Positions 31,431 to 39,820 of a stretch of 64,000 nucleotides of DNA are shown here, in pieces. A program made the translations under genes and the position numbers. The stretch is from contig NZ_JAODBU010000002.1 in the NCBI RefSeq assembly GCF_025336545.1, positions 457,107 through 521,106 on the forward strand, given 5' to 3'. This stretch comes from Eubacterium_U album. Its GTDB lineage: Bacteria; Bacillota; Clostridia; Lachnospirales; Lachnospiraceae. The stretch's first letter is position 1. The number at the start of each line of letters is the position of its first letter. The notes below the pieces were generated by a model that did no database searches, was not told the DNA's origin, and saw nothing but the letters and a program-made list of their open reading frames with translations.

Positions 31431-32804
31431 ATGAAAAAACACAATAATAAAAGGAGTTCTTTTTCCGGAAAGCTGGGATTTGTATTATCTGCTGCCGGAG
31501 CTTCTGTAGGTCTTGGAAACATATGGCGATTTCCGTATTTAGCTGCTAAATATGGCGGCGGGATGTTCTTATTAGTATATATCATTCTTGCCCTGACATT
31601 TGGATATACAATGATTGTTGCTGAAACATCTATTGGACGTATGACTAAGAAAAGTCCTGTGGGTGCTTTTAAATTTTTTGGCAACTCTAAGTTTGCATCT
31701 TTAGGCGGATGGATTAACGCTATTATTCCTATTCTCATTGTTCCATATTATTCTGTAATTGGTGGATGGGTTATTAAATATTTAGCCGAATATATAATTG
31801 GCGGCAGCAAATTATTAGCGGGTGATGACTATTTTACTAATTTTATTACAGGTGGTTTTTCCGCTGAAATCTGCTTTATAATATTTACATTTATTACTTT
31901 AGCCATTATTTATGCCGGAGTTAGAAATGGTATTGAACGTGTATCAAAATTTATGATGCCTATTTTAATTGTTTTATCAATTATAATTACAATTTATTCT
32001 ATGACACGACCTGGTGCTTTAGCCGGAGTAAAATATTTCCTTATTCCTAATTTTGAGAATTTTTCATGGATGACTGTTGTTGCTGCAATGGGACAGATGT
32101 TTTATTCTTTATCAATTGCTATGGGAATTTTAATTACATTCGGCTCATACATGAAGAAGGATTTATCAATCGAAGATTCTACTAAAAATGTAGAAATATT
32201 TGATACCGCTATTGCGATTATGGCTGGCTTAATGATTATCCCTGCAGTATTTGCTTTCTCTGGTGGTGACCCTGATGCCTTAAATGCAGGTCCTTCATTA
32301 ATGTTCATCACTATTCCTAAAATGTTTGAAAGCATGGGACTTAGCACGGTTGTTGGAATTTTATTCTTTACATTAGTTTTATTTGCAGCACTTACGAGTT
32401 CAATAGCCTTAACTGAAAGTGCTGTTTCAACTTTTCAAGATGAATTTGGATGGGGCAGAAAGAAAGCTACTTTCATTCTTGGTGGAATAATGCTTGTTCT
32501 AGGAAGTTTATCAGCTCTTGGTTATGGACCTTTAGCCTGTGTAAAAATCATTGGAATGCAATTTTTAGATTTCTTTGACTTTTTAACAAACTCTGTAATG
32601 ATGCCAATTGCAGCATTTGCCATATGTATACTCGTTTCAAAGGTAATTGGTCTTAATAAGATTGAGGAAGAGGTTCTTAACGGCGAGGGAAAATTTCGCA
32701 GAAAGAAAATTTTTAATTTTATGATTAAATATCTTTGTCCTATATTTGCAACAATTATTCTTCTTAGTTCAATCGCAAATGCATTTGGATTGATTACAAT
32801 ATAA
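31431..32804 (+). CDS. Sodium-dependent neurotransmitter-symporter-family transporter
   Basis: A 457-residue Na+-coupled symporter with about 11-12 hydrophobic helices. The N-terminal signature GLGNIWRFPYLAAKYGGGMF (unwound TM1 with Na+ and substrate ligands) and SSIALTESAVSTFQDEFGW in TM8 region are typical of bacterial NSS proteins such as MhsT and TnaT, which import hydrophobic or aromatic amino acids. GAGAGG precedes the ATG at good distance. It is monocistronic. A paralogue is encoded at 48054-49451. The exact amino acid is not determined by what I can see. Confidence 0.93.
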   Translation: MKKHNNKRSSFSGKLGFVLSAAGASVGLGNIWRFPYLAAKYGGGMFLLVYIILALTFGYTMIVAETSIGRMTKKSPVGAFKFFGNSKFASLGGWINAIIPILIVPYYSVIGGWVIKYLAEYIIGGSKLLAGDDYFTNFITGGFSAEICFIIFTFITLAIIYAGVRNGIERVSKFMMPILIVLSIIITIYSMTRPGALAGVKYFLIPNFENFSWMTVVAAMGQMFYSLSIAMGILITFGSYMKKDLSIEDSTKNVEIFDTAIAIMAGLMIIPAVFAFSGGDPDALNAGPSLMFITIPKMFESMGLSTVVGILFFTLVLFAALTSSIALTESAVSTFQDEFGWGRKKATFILGGIMLVLGSLSALGYGPLACVKIIGMQFLDFFDFLTNSVMMPIAAFAICILVSKVIGLNKIEEEVLNGEGKFRRKKIFNFMIKYLCPIFATIILLSSIANAFGLITI

Positions 32805-32824
32805 AAAAGGGATACTATATTATT

Positions 32825-32858
32825 GAAAAAGTAATTAGTTTATATGCTACTTTTTCAT
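32825..32858 (+). terminator. Terminator-like hairpin after NSS gene
   Basis: AAAAAGTA and TACTTTTT arms with a T run inside the right arm lie 20 bases after the stop. The stem is weak and A/T-rich. Confidence 0.5.
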
Positions 32859-33027
32859 GTAAAAATTTTCAAAAAATAACTGCCATGCCTCAAAAGACTC
32901 TGACAGTTGATGTAAAATTAATGTATGAACTCAAACATTAACTTACAGAAAATTTATAATTTAAATCAGTGCAACTAAATATAACATAGAAGAAAACAGT
33001 AACAAAGAATCAGACTAAACGTCGTAT

Positions 33028-33165
33028 AAATTTAATAAGCCGCTAATAACGGCTTATTAAATTACACCATAAAAAGTGACAGAAAAGATTAAAACTTCAA
33101 TAGAAACCTCAAAAAATGCATAAATGAAACTGTCACTTCACGAATTTTCATTCGTTAAAGCGACA
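33028..33165. repeat. Palindrome cluster, possible MITE remnant
   Basis: A perfect 14-bp stem AATTTAATAAGCCG/CGGCTTATTAAATT (33028-33062) is followed by GTGACAG (33077) pairing with CTGTCAC (about 33130), a small ACGAAT/ATTCGT hairpin and a final GCGACAGCCCCT. The reverse complement AGGGGCTGTCGC looks like the end of an insertion-sequence-type terminal repeat. The rest of the 32859-33246 gap holds no gene. Confidence 0.5.
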
Positions 33166-33246
33166 GCCCCTCTAAATAAGAAAGATAAAATAAATATATT
33201 TAAGGCCAAATTATCCTTCATATATTATCAAACCATATTATTTAAT

Positions 33247-33504
33247 TTATAGTTTTTCTTCTATATATTTTTTTATAGTCTTTAATGATTTTTTTTCATT
33301 ATCTCCATTAATTAATATTGATATTTTCTGACCATATTTAGCACATAAACCTACAACTTCAGTTATATTTTTTATATTTGCTATCTTTCCATCTTTGTTT
33401 ATATACACTTCAATTGCATACTCGCTTGCAATGTTTGCTAATTCTGCGGCTGGTCGTGCATGTAATCCATCTATGCAACTTATTATATGGTCAATTTGAA
33501 TCAT
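33247..33504 (-). CDS. HPr-family phosphocarrier protein, operon-specific
   Basis: An 85-residue HPr that shuttles phosphate from enzyme I to PTS IIA. The active His15 is in GLHARPA (residues 13-19). At the regulatory position 46, where Gram-positive HPr has Ser phosphorylated by HPr kinase, this protein has Asn (KNITEVVGL), so it should escape HPrK/CcpA signalling. It is the last gene of a cellobiose-type PTS operon, with AAGGAGG before the ATG, and is probably a dedicated paralogue, the housekeeping ptsH lying elsewhere. Confidence 0.9.
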   Translation of the reverse strand: MIQIDHIISCIDGLHARPAAELANIASEYAIEVYINKDGKIANIKNITEVVGLCAKYGQKISILINGDNEKKSLKTIKKYIEEKL

Positions 33505-33520
33505 ATTTGCCTCCTTAACA

Positions 33521-33814
33521 TTATATTTCCTTTAATGCCTCATCCAAAACTTTTTTTGCATTCATCATTCCAAAATCCTGAGCAGCAATTGCCATTACCG
33601 GAATTCCTTCTGCCTGTTTTTTTATGTCATCTAATGCAAATCTTATTTGTGGTCCAAGAAGTATAACACTTGTTCCTTCAAGATTATCACCTAACTCTAC
33701 CATTGGGATAGCATCTACACTGGCATCTAACCCTCTTGTTTTTGCTTCCTGCTCAAGTTTCATTTTCATAATCCCGGTACTCATACCTGCATTACATACT
33801 AACAAAATCTTCAT
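33521..33814 (-). CDS. PTS lactose/cellobiose IIB subunit
   Basis: A 97-residue cytoplasmic IIB protein that passes phosphate to the sugar. The phospho-Cys is Cys7 in LLVCNAGMSTGIMKMKLE, typical of CelA-type IIB; GPQIRFALDDI is also family-typical. The ATG at 33814 is chosen: AAAGGA lies at proper spacing, and longer frames begin within or before the ribosome binding site. It lies 16 bases upstream of the HPr gene and about 95 after the IIC gene. It completes the set IIA (36614), IIB, IIC (33909). Confidence 0.92.
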   Translation of the reverse strand: MKILLVCNAGMSTGIMKMKLEQEAKTRGLDASVDAIPMVELGDNLEGTSVILLGPQIRFALDDIKKQAEGIPVMAIAAQDFGMMNAKKVLDEALKEI

Positions 33815-33908
33815 ATTAATCTTCATTCCTTTCTCGTTGTTTGGGCACAAATAGTAATGAAAAATTTTATTTTTCAACCTATTATCCTACGATGTAAAAT
33901 TATCTATT

Positions 33909-35225
33909 TTATGCCTGCGTGCTCTCTTCCATCACTTCTTCTTTTATTTTCTGTTTTTCATATATTTTGAAGAATGGGAAGTATATAATTATGTCAATTA
34001 CAATTAAAGCACAAATTAAAATTAATGCTTTAATATCCATAGTATCAATAAGTCCACCTATTGGACAAAACATATTCCAACTTGCATATGCAAAAGTTTT
34101 TGCTACAATTCCCGTATTCATTGCTATATATGTAATTACACCATTTAACGGCATAACCAATATGAAAGGCAACATCATTGTTGAATTGTACATAAGTGGC
34201 AAACCAAAAATCAACGGTTCATTAATGTTAAATAATGAAGGAATAATAGCTATTTTTCCTATTGTCTTAAGTTGTTTTGATTTACTGAACAATGTTAAAA
34301 TAGCAAGTCCAAGTGTTGCACCACTACCTCCAATAGCCATAAATGTCCACCAAAATGGCTCAGTAACAATATACGGAAGTGCTACTGCTGCTGTACCAGC
34401 TGCAAAGGCAGCCTGATTAGCTGTAAAATTATTCATTAAGAATGTATCCAACGGACCTGTTATTACTGTATCATGAATACCAAACCACCAGAAAATCATA
34501 ACTATTAATGCTAATATAACAACTCCCCAAATACTGTCAACCATATTAACTATAGGTGTCATAATAAGTTGCATTATTGCCGGAATTCCTACTCCCGTAA
34601 AGTTTAATAATACTGCGTCAACTGTTGCAACTGCTACCAAAACAATCACTATTGGAACAAGGTTTCCTATCGATTCGGCAAGTGCAGGTGGAACTCCACC
34701 ACCTTCCAAATTGATGTATCCAACCTTTCTGTCAGATAAAAATCTGTATAATTCAAAAGATACAATTGTTACTAATATTGCAACAAATAAACCTTTTCCA
34801 TCCAGATAATCAAAAACTAACGTTCCCTCTTTGTTCATAGTTGCTGTTATCATAAATGACGCAACTGAAACTGCAACTGTAACCCATGATTTGTCCATCT
34901 TATAATGTTTGCCTAAATTAATTGCTAATCCAATTGATGTCCACAATGCAATCAGAGACATTGTTACCGAATAAACATACCCCAGTGCTGGACTTGTAAA
35001 CGATGCAATATTTGCCCATCCGTGCATAATAGCCTTAAGCACACCTGAATCCATTGTTGTATAATCCATTGGCGGTGATATAATAATAAGAGCAAAACTT
35101 CCTATAGTGAATAGTGGAATTAAAGCTAGGAATGTGTTTTGCAAAGCTTGAAGATATTTCTGTCTTGCCAATTTATTTGCAAGTGGAGATATCTTCTTTT
35201 CAATCCAATTACTAAATTTTTCCAT
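33909..35225 (-). CDS. PTS lactose/cellobiose IIC permease
   Basis: A 438-residue integral membrane sugar channel of the CelB/LicC type. It begins FSNWIEKKISPLANKLARQKYLQAL, the usual amphipathic start, and has about ten hydrophobic segments with WWFGIHDTVITGPLD and NINEPLIFGLPLMYN, the latter holding the conserved NEP motif of the sugar-binding site. GGAGG precedes the ATG; it overlaps the 6-phospho-beta-glucosidase gene by 14 bases. The pathway context indicates a beta-glucoside such as cellobiose, though the exact sugar is inferred. Confidence 0.93.
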   Translation of the reverse strand: MEKFSNWIEKKISPLANKLARQKYLQALQNTFLALIPLFTIGSFALIIISPPMDYTTMDSGVLKAIMHGWANIASFTSPALGYVYSVTMSLIALWTSIGLAINLGKHYKMDKSWVTVAVSVASFMITATMNKEGTLVFDYLDGKGLFVAILVTIVSFELYRFLSDRKVGYINLEGGGVPPALAESIGNLVPIVIVLVAVATVDAVLLNFTGVGIPAIMQLIMTPIVNMVDSIWGVVILALIVMIFWWFGIHDTVITGPLDTFLMNNFTANQAAFAAGTAAVALPYIVTEPFWWTFMAIGGSGATLGLAILTLFSKSKQLKTIGKIAIIPSLFNINEPLIFGLPLMYNSTMMLPFILVMPLNGVITYIAMNTGIVAKTFAYASWNMFCPIGGLIDTMDIKALILICALIVIDIIIYFPFFKIYEKQKIKEEVMEESTQA

Positions 35226-36621
35226 TGTAACTTCCTCCTTTTTCTTTTATAAATTCTTTATACCAATGATAACTGTCTTTCGGTATTCTCTTGCAGTTAT
35301 CATCAAAGTCTATATAAACTAAACCATAACGTTTCTTATAACCGTTAATCCAACTGTAAACGTCCATTGTTGACCATACAAAATATCCTCTACAGTCACA
35401 ACCTTCAACTATAGCTTTTTTAATCCAATCTACATATCCCTGTAGAAAATTAATTCTATACTGATCATGTATTTTTTCACCTTCAACTATGTCATACTCT
35501 CCCAAACCATTTTCCGTAATAATAATTGGTGTATCAGGATATAATTCCTTAAATTCCATCAACATATCATATACTGATTTAGGATATATTTCTGTTCCCC
35601 AAGGTGTTTTCTTCGTATTTGGATCATCATCCAGCGCACACCAGTCTTTTATTTCCATTTCCTCATTTTTTGATGAGTCTCCTGTATTATTCACCTCCAT
35701 TACAGTTTCTCTTCCTGTACAAGGTTTAACCAAAAATCTGCAATATGCATTCACACCAAGATAATCTACTGTTCCTGCCTTAAATATTTCTTTGTCTTCT
35801 TCTTTCATATATGACAAATCATAACCTAACTCTGTTAAATGTTCTATATATTCATCAGGATAATATCCCTTTATGCATGTATCATTAACTGACGTGTTAA
35901 AAAATATATTTGCAAGCTTTTTCGCCTTCCTATATTCTTCATTATCCTTTAATATTTCAATTGGATAGCTATCACTTACAAGTCCTATCATTCCCTTATA
36001 TCCCATATTTTTATATGCTTTAACAGCTCTTGCGCTAGCTAACATTAAATGATACATAGCTTTCCACCGTCTCTCAAGATTCTTTACATTAGGAGGATAA
36101 TTTCCAAAACCATAACAGCAAAGTGTTTCGTAATTTGGTTCATTTATTGTTGCCCAATAATTTACTTTGTCTCCAAATTCCTTAAAGCAAACCTTTACAT
36201 ATTCTTCATACGCATCAACTGTTGCCCTGTTTTCCCATCCACCATTTTCAAATAAGGATTGTGGTAAGTCATAATGATATAATGTTACTAACGGTTCTAC
36301 ATTATATTTTTTACATGTGTCAATTAATCTATTATAAAAATCAATACCTTCTCTACTGATTTTTCCTACACCATCCGGTATTATTCTTGTCCACGCAATG
36401 GAGAATCTATATGCATTCTGATTTCCATCTGCTATCATTTTTATATCTTCTTCATATCTATGATAATGATCACATGCTACATCTCCTGTTACAGGATTTA
36501 TATTGTTTTTTTCACTATGACAAAAAGTGTCCCAATTGGACATTCCTTTGCCACCTTCTTTCCATCCTCCCTCACATTGATAAGCTGCTGTAGCACTTCC
36601 CCACAAGAATTTTCTATCCAT
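35212..36621 (-). CDS. bglA: Glycoside hydrolase family 1, 6-phospho-beta-glucosidase
   Basis: A 469-residue cytoplasmic hydrolase cleaving the phosphorylated disaccharide delivered by the PTS. The acid/base Glu is in ATINEPNYETL (about residue 165) and the nucleophile in PIIITENGLGEYD (about residue 370). The N terminus FLWGSATAAYQCEGGW and the end of the protein, WSTMDVYSWINGYKKRYGLVYID, are typical of GH1. Lys-Arg-Tyr after NGYK is the kind of phosphate-binding triad seen in phospho-glucosidases. It overlaps both neighbours, so expression is tightly coupled. Confidence 0.92.
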   Translation of the reverse strand: MDRKFLWGSATAAYQCEGGWKEGGKGMSNWDTFCHSEKNNINPVTGDVACDHYHRYEEDIKMIADGNQNAYRFSIAWTRIIPDGVGKISREGIDFYNRLIDTCKKYNVEPLVTLYHYDLPQSLFENGGWENRATVDAYEEYVKVCFKEFGDKVNYWATINEPNYETLCCYGFGNYPPNVKNLERRWKAMYHLMLASARAVKAYKNMGYKGMIGLVSDSYPIEILKDNEEYRKAKKLANIFFNTSVNDTCIKGYYPDEYIEHLTELGYDLSYMKEEDKEIFKAGTVDYLGVNAYCRFLVKPCTGRETVMEVNNTGDSSKNEEMEIKDWCALDDDPNTKKTPWGTEIYPKSVYDMLMEFKELYPDTPIIITENGLGEYDIVEGEKIHDQYRINFLQGYVDWIKKAIVEGCDCRGYFVWSTMDVYSWINGYKKRYGLVYIDFDDNCKRIPKDSYHWYKEFIKEKGGSYNGKI

Positions 36622-36934
36622 TAATTTTCTCCCTGTACAATGTTATAAATTCTTTTGCAACACGTTCATACATTATTGTCGTCATTAAATGATCCTGTGC
36701 ATGAACTAACATTATGCTATATTCAATATCCTTTCCCTGAGCCTCCTTTGCCAGCAATTCTGTCTGAGCGTTATGAGCGTTAGTTAACTCACTTTCTCCT
36801 TTTTTTATTAGCTCATCAGCTTCATCAAACTCTCCATTTCTTGCTTTTTCCACTGCCTTAAAAAAAGATGAAAACGCATCTCCGGCATAGCTTATAAGTT
36901 GAAAAGCTACCATTTGTGCTTCTTCTCTATTCAT
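36614..36934 (-). CDS. PTS lactose/cellobiose IIA subunit
   Basis: A 106-residue helical IIA protein, first gene of the operon. The phospho-His region is MLVHAQDHLMTTI (about residue 80), and EEAQMVAFQLISYAGDAFSSFFKA is the usual first helix. It forms trimers in the family and receives phosphate from HPr. GAAAGGAG precedes the ATG. Its last codons overlap the GH1 gene by eight bases. Confidence 0.93.
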   Translation of the reverse strand: MNREEAQMVAFQLISYAGDAFSSFFKAVEKARNGEFDEADELIKKGESELTNAHNAQTELLAKEAQGKDIEYSIMLVHAQDHLMTTIMYERVAKEFITLYREKING

Positions 36935-36967
36935 ATTTTTTTCTCCTTTCGTTTCTTTATGCTGCTA

Positions 36968-37058
36968 TTATATTTCACTTGATTTGCGATTACAAATCGA
37001 CTTTTGCGGTATACACCGCATTGAAGTATTTGCCTGTACTTTATCAATATTGTATAAT
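36968..37058. promoter_or_regulatory. Divergent promoters and operator of the cel operon and its activator
   Basis: Leftward promoter TTGTAA (36991-36996), 17 bases, TATAAT (36968-36973). Rightward promoter TTGCCT (about 37030-37035), 17 bases, TATAAT (about 37053-37058). Between them a perfect palindrome TGCGGTATACACCGCA-type site (about 37005-37021) lies some ten bases upstream of the leftward -35, as expected for an activator. GATTTG/CAAATC (36981-36997) is a second small palindrome overlapping that -35. Confidence 0.65.
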
Positions 37059-37099
37059 TTAATTACTTTTATAACGTATTTTTTATTAAGGAGATTGTT

Positions 37100-38995
37100 A
37101 TGAACAGATTCACTAAGCGGCAAAAAAAAATAATTAAAGAAATCAGTAGTTCTAATGATTATATAACAGGGAAATCACTAAGTTTGATTTTAAATGTTTC
37201 TTTAAGAACTATTCAATCTGAAGTTGCTGAAATAAATAAAGTCCTACCGTTAATTTTATCAACTAACAGAGGATATTCTCTTGATTACAATATGTATAAA
37301 GCATTAACTTTCCAGCTATCTGAAGATGAACAAAATTTGGAACATATAATTTTGAAAAAAGTATTTTTTCACACGCCTCATTATAATATTGATGACCTGG
37401 CGGATTCTCTATATATTAGCACTACTACCTTGGAAAAATACTTTAAAACAATAAATAAAACTTTAGAAAATTTTGATTTAAAAATATCAAGAAACAACAA
37501 CACTGTTTTTGTTGTTGGCAACGAATTAAATAAGCGCAAATACTTAAACAAAATTATTTTTGATGAAATTAATCCGGCTTTTAACAGTATTGACAATCTG
37601 ACCAATTATTTTGAAGGCATCGATGTTGATAAAATAAAGATAATTATTCTAAACTCAATAAATAAATATGACTACTATATTGATAATGCTTACTATAACA
37701 ATTTAATTGTAAACATTACTATAGCATTATACAGAATGCGTACGGATCATTATGTTTCACAACCGATTAATAATATATCCGACCATTCTGATAATATAGA
37801 ATCGAAAATTGCAAACGAAATTTGTACTCAGTATTCAGCACATTGCAATATTGCTCCTACAAAAGATGATATTTTTTATATTTCATCATTATTAGAGGGA
37901 ATAATAAAACCTATAAACCAAAATCATCTGATAAGTTCTAAAGATATCTTGTCGGAAGATTTTATAGAAGATATCCGAGAGATTTTATTAAATGTATTTT
38001 CTTATTACATGTTAGAAATTAATTTTGATGAGTATCTTTATAGTTTTGCTCTACATATACATGGTTTAATTAAAAGAGCTAACAGTATTCAGTCATCAGG
38101 AAACGATTTTCTCTATAATATAAAGAAAAATTGTCCTTTTATATATGATGTATCTGTTAATATTGCTCAAAAACTAAATAAAAAATACAACATTCATATT
38201 GCTGATTCTGAAATCGGATACATAAGCATACATATTGGATATCTTATTGAATCATCTAACACTGATTCTGATAAAGTTTCTATTTTGCTTTTATGTCATG
38301 ATTACCACCATATTGACTCTAATATTGAAAAAAAACTTTTAGATAATTATGACAATTTTATAACACTAAAATTATTTAACACTAATAACAGTTCTACTTT
38401 AATTGATGCATACTCTGATTTGATTATAACTACACAACCTTTAAATCTCATTGGAAAAGAAGTTATTGTGGTATCACCATTTTTTACTATGATGGATCAA
38501 ATAAACATAGATAATGCCATTCATAAATGTTTAGAAAACAAGCAAAAAATTAAAAGAAACAATATGTTATCATCATTTTTTGATAAAAAGCTTTTCTTTA
38601 AATCAAACAATTTTAGCAATAAGGAAGATGTTATTAAGTTTTTGGGACAAAATGTTATAGATTATGGTTTGTGTAAAGATGGTTTTATTGAATCTGTTTT
38701 AGAACGTGAACAATTATCTTCAACATGTTTTTTTGACACCTTTGCAATTCCACATGCTTTAGACATGAACGCTACCCATACTATGATTTGTGTTCTTACT
38801 AGTGAAAATGGCATTAAATGGGACGAACATACTATTCATATTGTTTTAATGTTAGCCGTCCAACAAAATGACAGGAAAAAATTCATGGAATTATATAATG
38901 GTATAGTCCAGACATTAGAAAAGCCTGAAAAAGTTAACAAACTTGTATCAGCTGACAGTCTAATGTTCTTTCTTGAACAATTGTTAGAAAAATAA
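37100..38995 (+). CDS. PRD-containing transcriptional activator of LicR/MtlR type
   Basis: A 631-residue regulator. Domains in order: N-terminal HTH (about 1-65, SLRTIQSEVAEIN), a second Mga-type HTH (about 90-150), two PTS regulation domains with His (about 180-410, for example SFALHIHGLIKRA and IGYISIHIGYLIES), a short IIB-like region (SILLLCHDYHHIDSNIEKKL, about 415-500), and a C-terminal IIA-fructose/mannitol-type domain with FAIPHALDM (about 545). Such proteins are switched by PTS phosphorylation and induce the adjacent sugar operon. It is divergent from the cel operon with a palindromic operator between. AAGGAG precedes the ATG. Confidence 0.9.
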   Translation: MNRFTKRQKKIIKEISSSNDYITGKSLSLILNVSLRTIQSEVAEINKVLPLILSTNRGYSLDYNMYKALTFQLSEDEQNLEHIILKKVFFHTPHYNIDDLADSLYISTTTLEKYFKTINKTLENFDLKISRNNNTVFVVGNELNKRKYLNKIIFDEINPAFNSIDNLTNYFEGIDVDKIKIIILNSINKYDYYIDNAYYNNLIVNITIALYRMRTDHYVSQPINNISDHSDNIESKIANEICTQYSAHCNIAPTKDDIFYISSLLEGIIKPINQNHLISSKDILSEDFIEDIREILLNVFSYYMLEINFDEYLYSFALHIHGLIKRANSIQSSGNDFLYNIKKNCPFIYDVSVNIAQKLNKKYNIHIADSEIGYISIHIGYLIESSNTDSDKVSILLLCHDYHHIDSNIEKKLLDNYDNFITLKLFNTNNSSTLIDAYSDLIITTQPLNLIGKEVIVVSPFFTMMDQINIDNAIHKCLENKQKIKRNNMLSSFFDKKLFFKSNNFSNKEDVIKFLGQNVIDYGLCKDGFIESVLEREQLSSTCFFDTFAIPHALDMNATHTMICVLTSENGIKWDEHTIHIVLMLAVQQNDRKKFMELYNGIVQTLEKPEKVNKLVSADSLMFFLEQLLEK

Positions 38996-39119
38996 AATTA
39001 TGAATGTCAAACATAACTTATGAGATTTAAATACATAAGATTGAGGCTGTTCATACCTCGGATATGCTTCCTTCTAAATAGACAAGTGAAAAATCACTTA
39101 ATATTTAGAAGGGAGCATT

Positions 39120-39690
39120 TTCTATGTTAAAATCCACAATCAGTCCATAAGATAATCTTGATTCTATTCATATAATTAAATCTGTAAAGAAAGTATGACT
39201 CATATGGCCAATAGACTAGAAATTACACTAACTTCTATTTAGCAATGGATAACTATTTACAACAATTCTAGTGAAGATGAATTTTACGTATCTACATATA
39301 AACATTACCCAAAATAATTAAAAGAGCAAGCTGTATTGAATTATCTTTCAGACAATCAAGGAAGGAAATAGAATTTATGGATATTCCATTAATGCACTAT
39401 GCAACCTTGGAAAAGTAAGTTGAGCTTCCTATTATAAATGACTTAATAGGAAAATCCCGGCTACTGAAACTAAAAACATATTAAGCCGTGAATTTTCTGC
39501 CTATACACCAAATAAAAATAGTTAACTGCTGTTACAGAATTTAAGTATTATATTTGAACTGAAAAATATAATGTGTACTTGAGTGCAATACTCGATTTAT
39601 ATGACAGAAAAATTGTTGCTTACGTAGTCAGAGACAGCAATAAAAGATTACAAAGAAATTTAGGAATATTAACACTTATTGAAAACACAA
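39120..39690 (+). mobile_element. Decayed IS3-family insertion sequence
   Basis: The clearest match is at 39534-39650, where one frame reads TEFKYYI-stop-TEKYNVYLSAILDLYDRK and then IVAYVVRDSN, the central DDE-integrase block of IS3-family OrfB. Further left, blocks such as LNYLSDNQGRK resemble the OrfA/OrfB junction region. Many stops and frame changes make it inactive. A hairpin CTTCTAAAT/ATTTAGAAG with an inner AAGTGA/TCACTT stem (39070-39116) may mark its left side. Nothing else is supported in 38996-39712. Confidence 0.8.
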
Positions 39691-39712
39691 AAACTATTTA
39701 AAAGTAGAATAA

Positions 39713-39748
39713 AAACATCCAGCAGGAATATCCTGCTGGATAGAAAAA
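39713..39748 (-). terminator. Terminator of the metallophosphatase gene
   Basis: ATCCAGCAGGA and TCCTGCTGGAT form an 11-bp perfect stem; leftwards it is followed by GTTTTTATT. Confidence 0.8.
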
Positions 39749-39820
39749 TTTTTTATTGTTTTAATTGTCTACTTAACATGAAGCAATTCACCCATTAATA
39801 GCATCCTTTTTTTATTGAAA

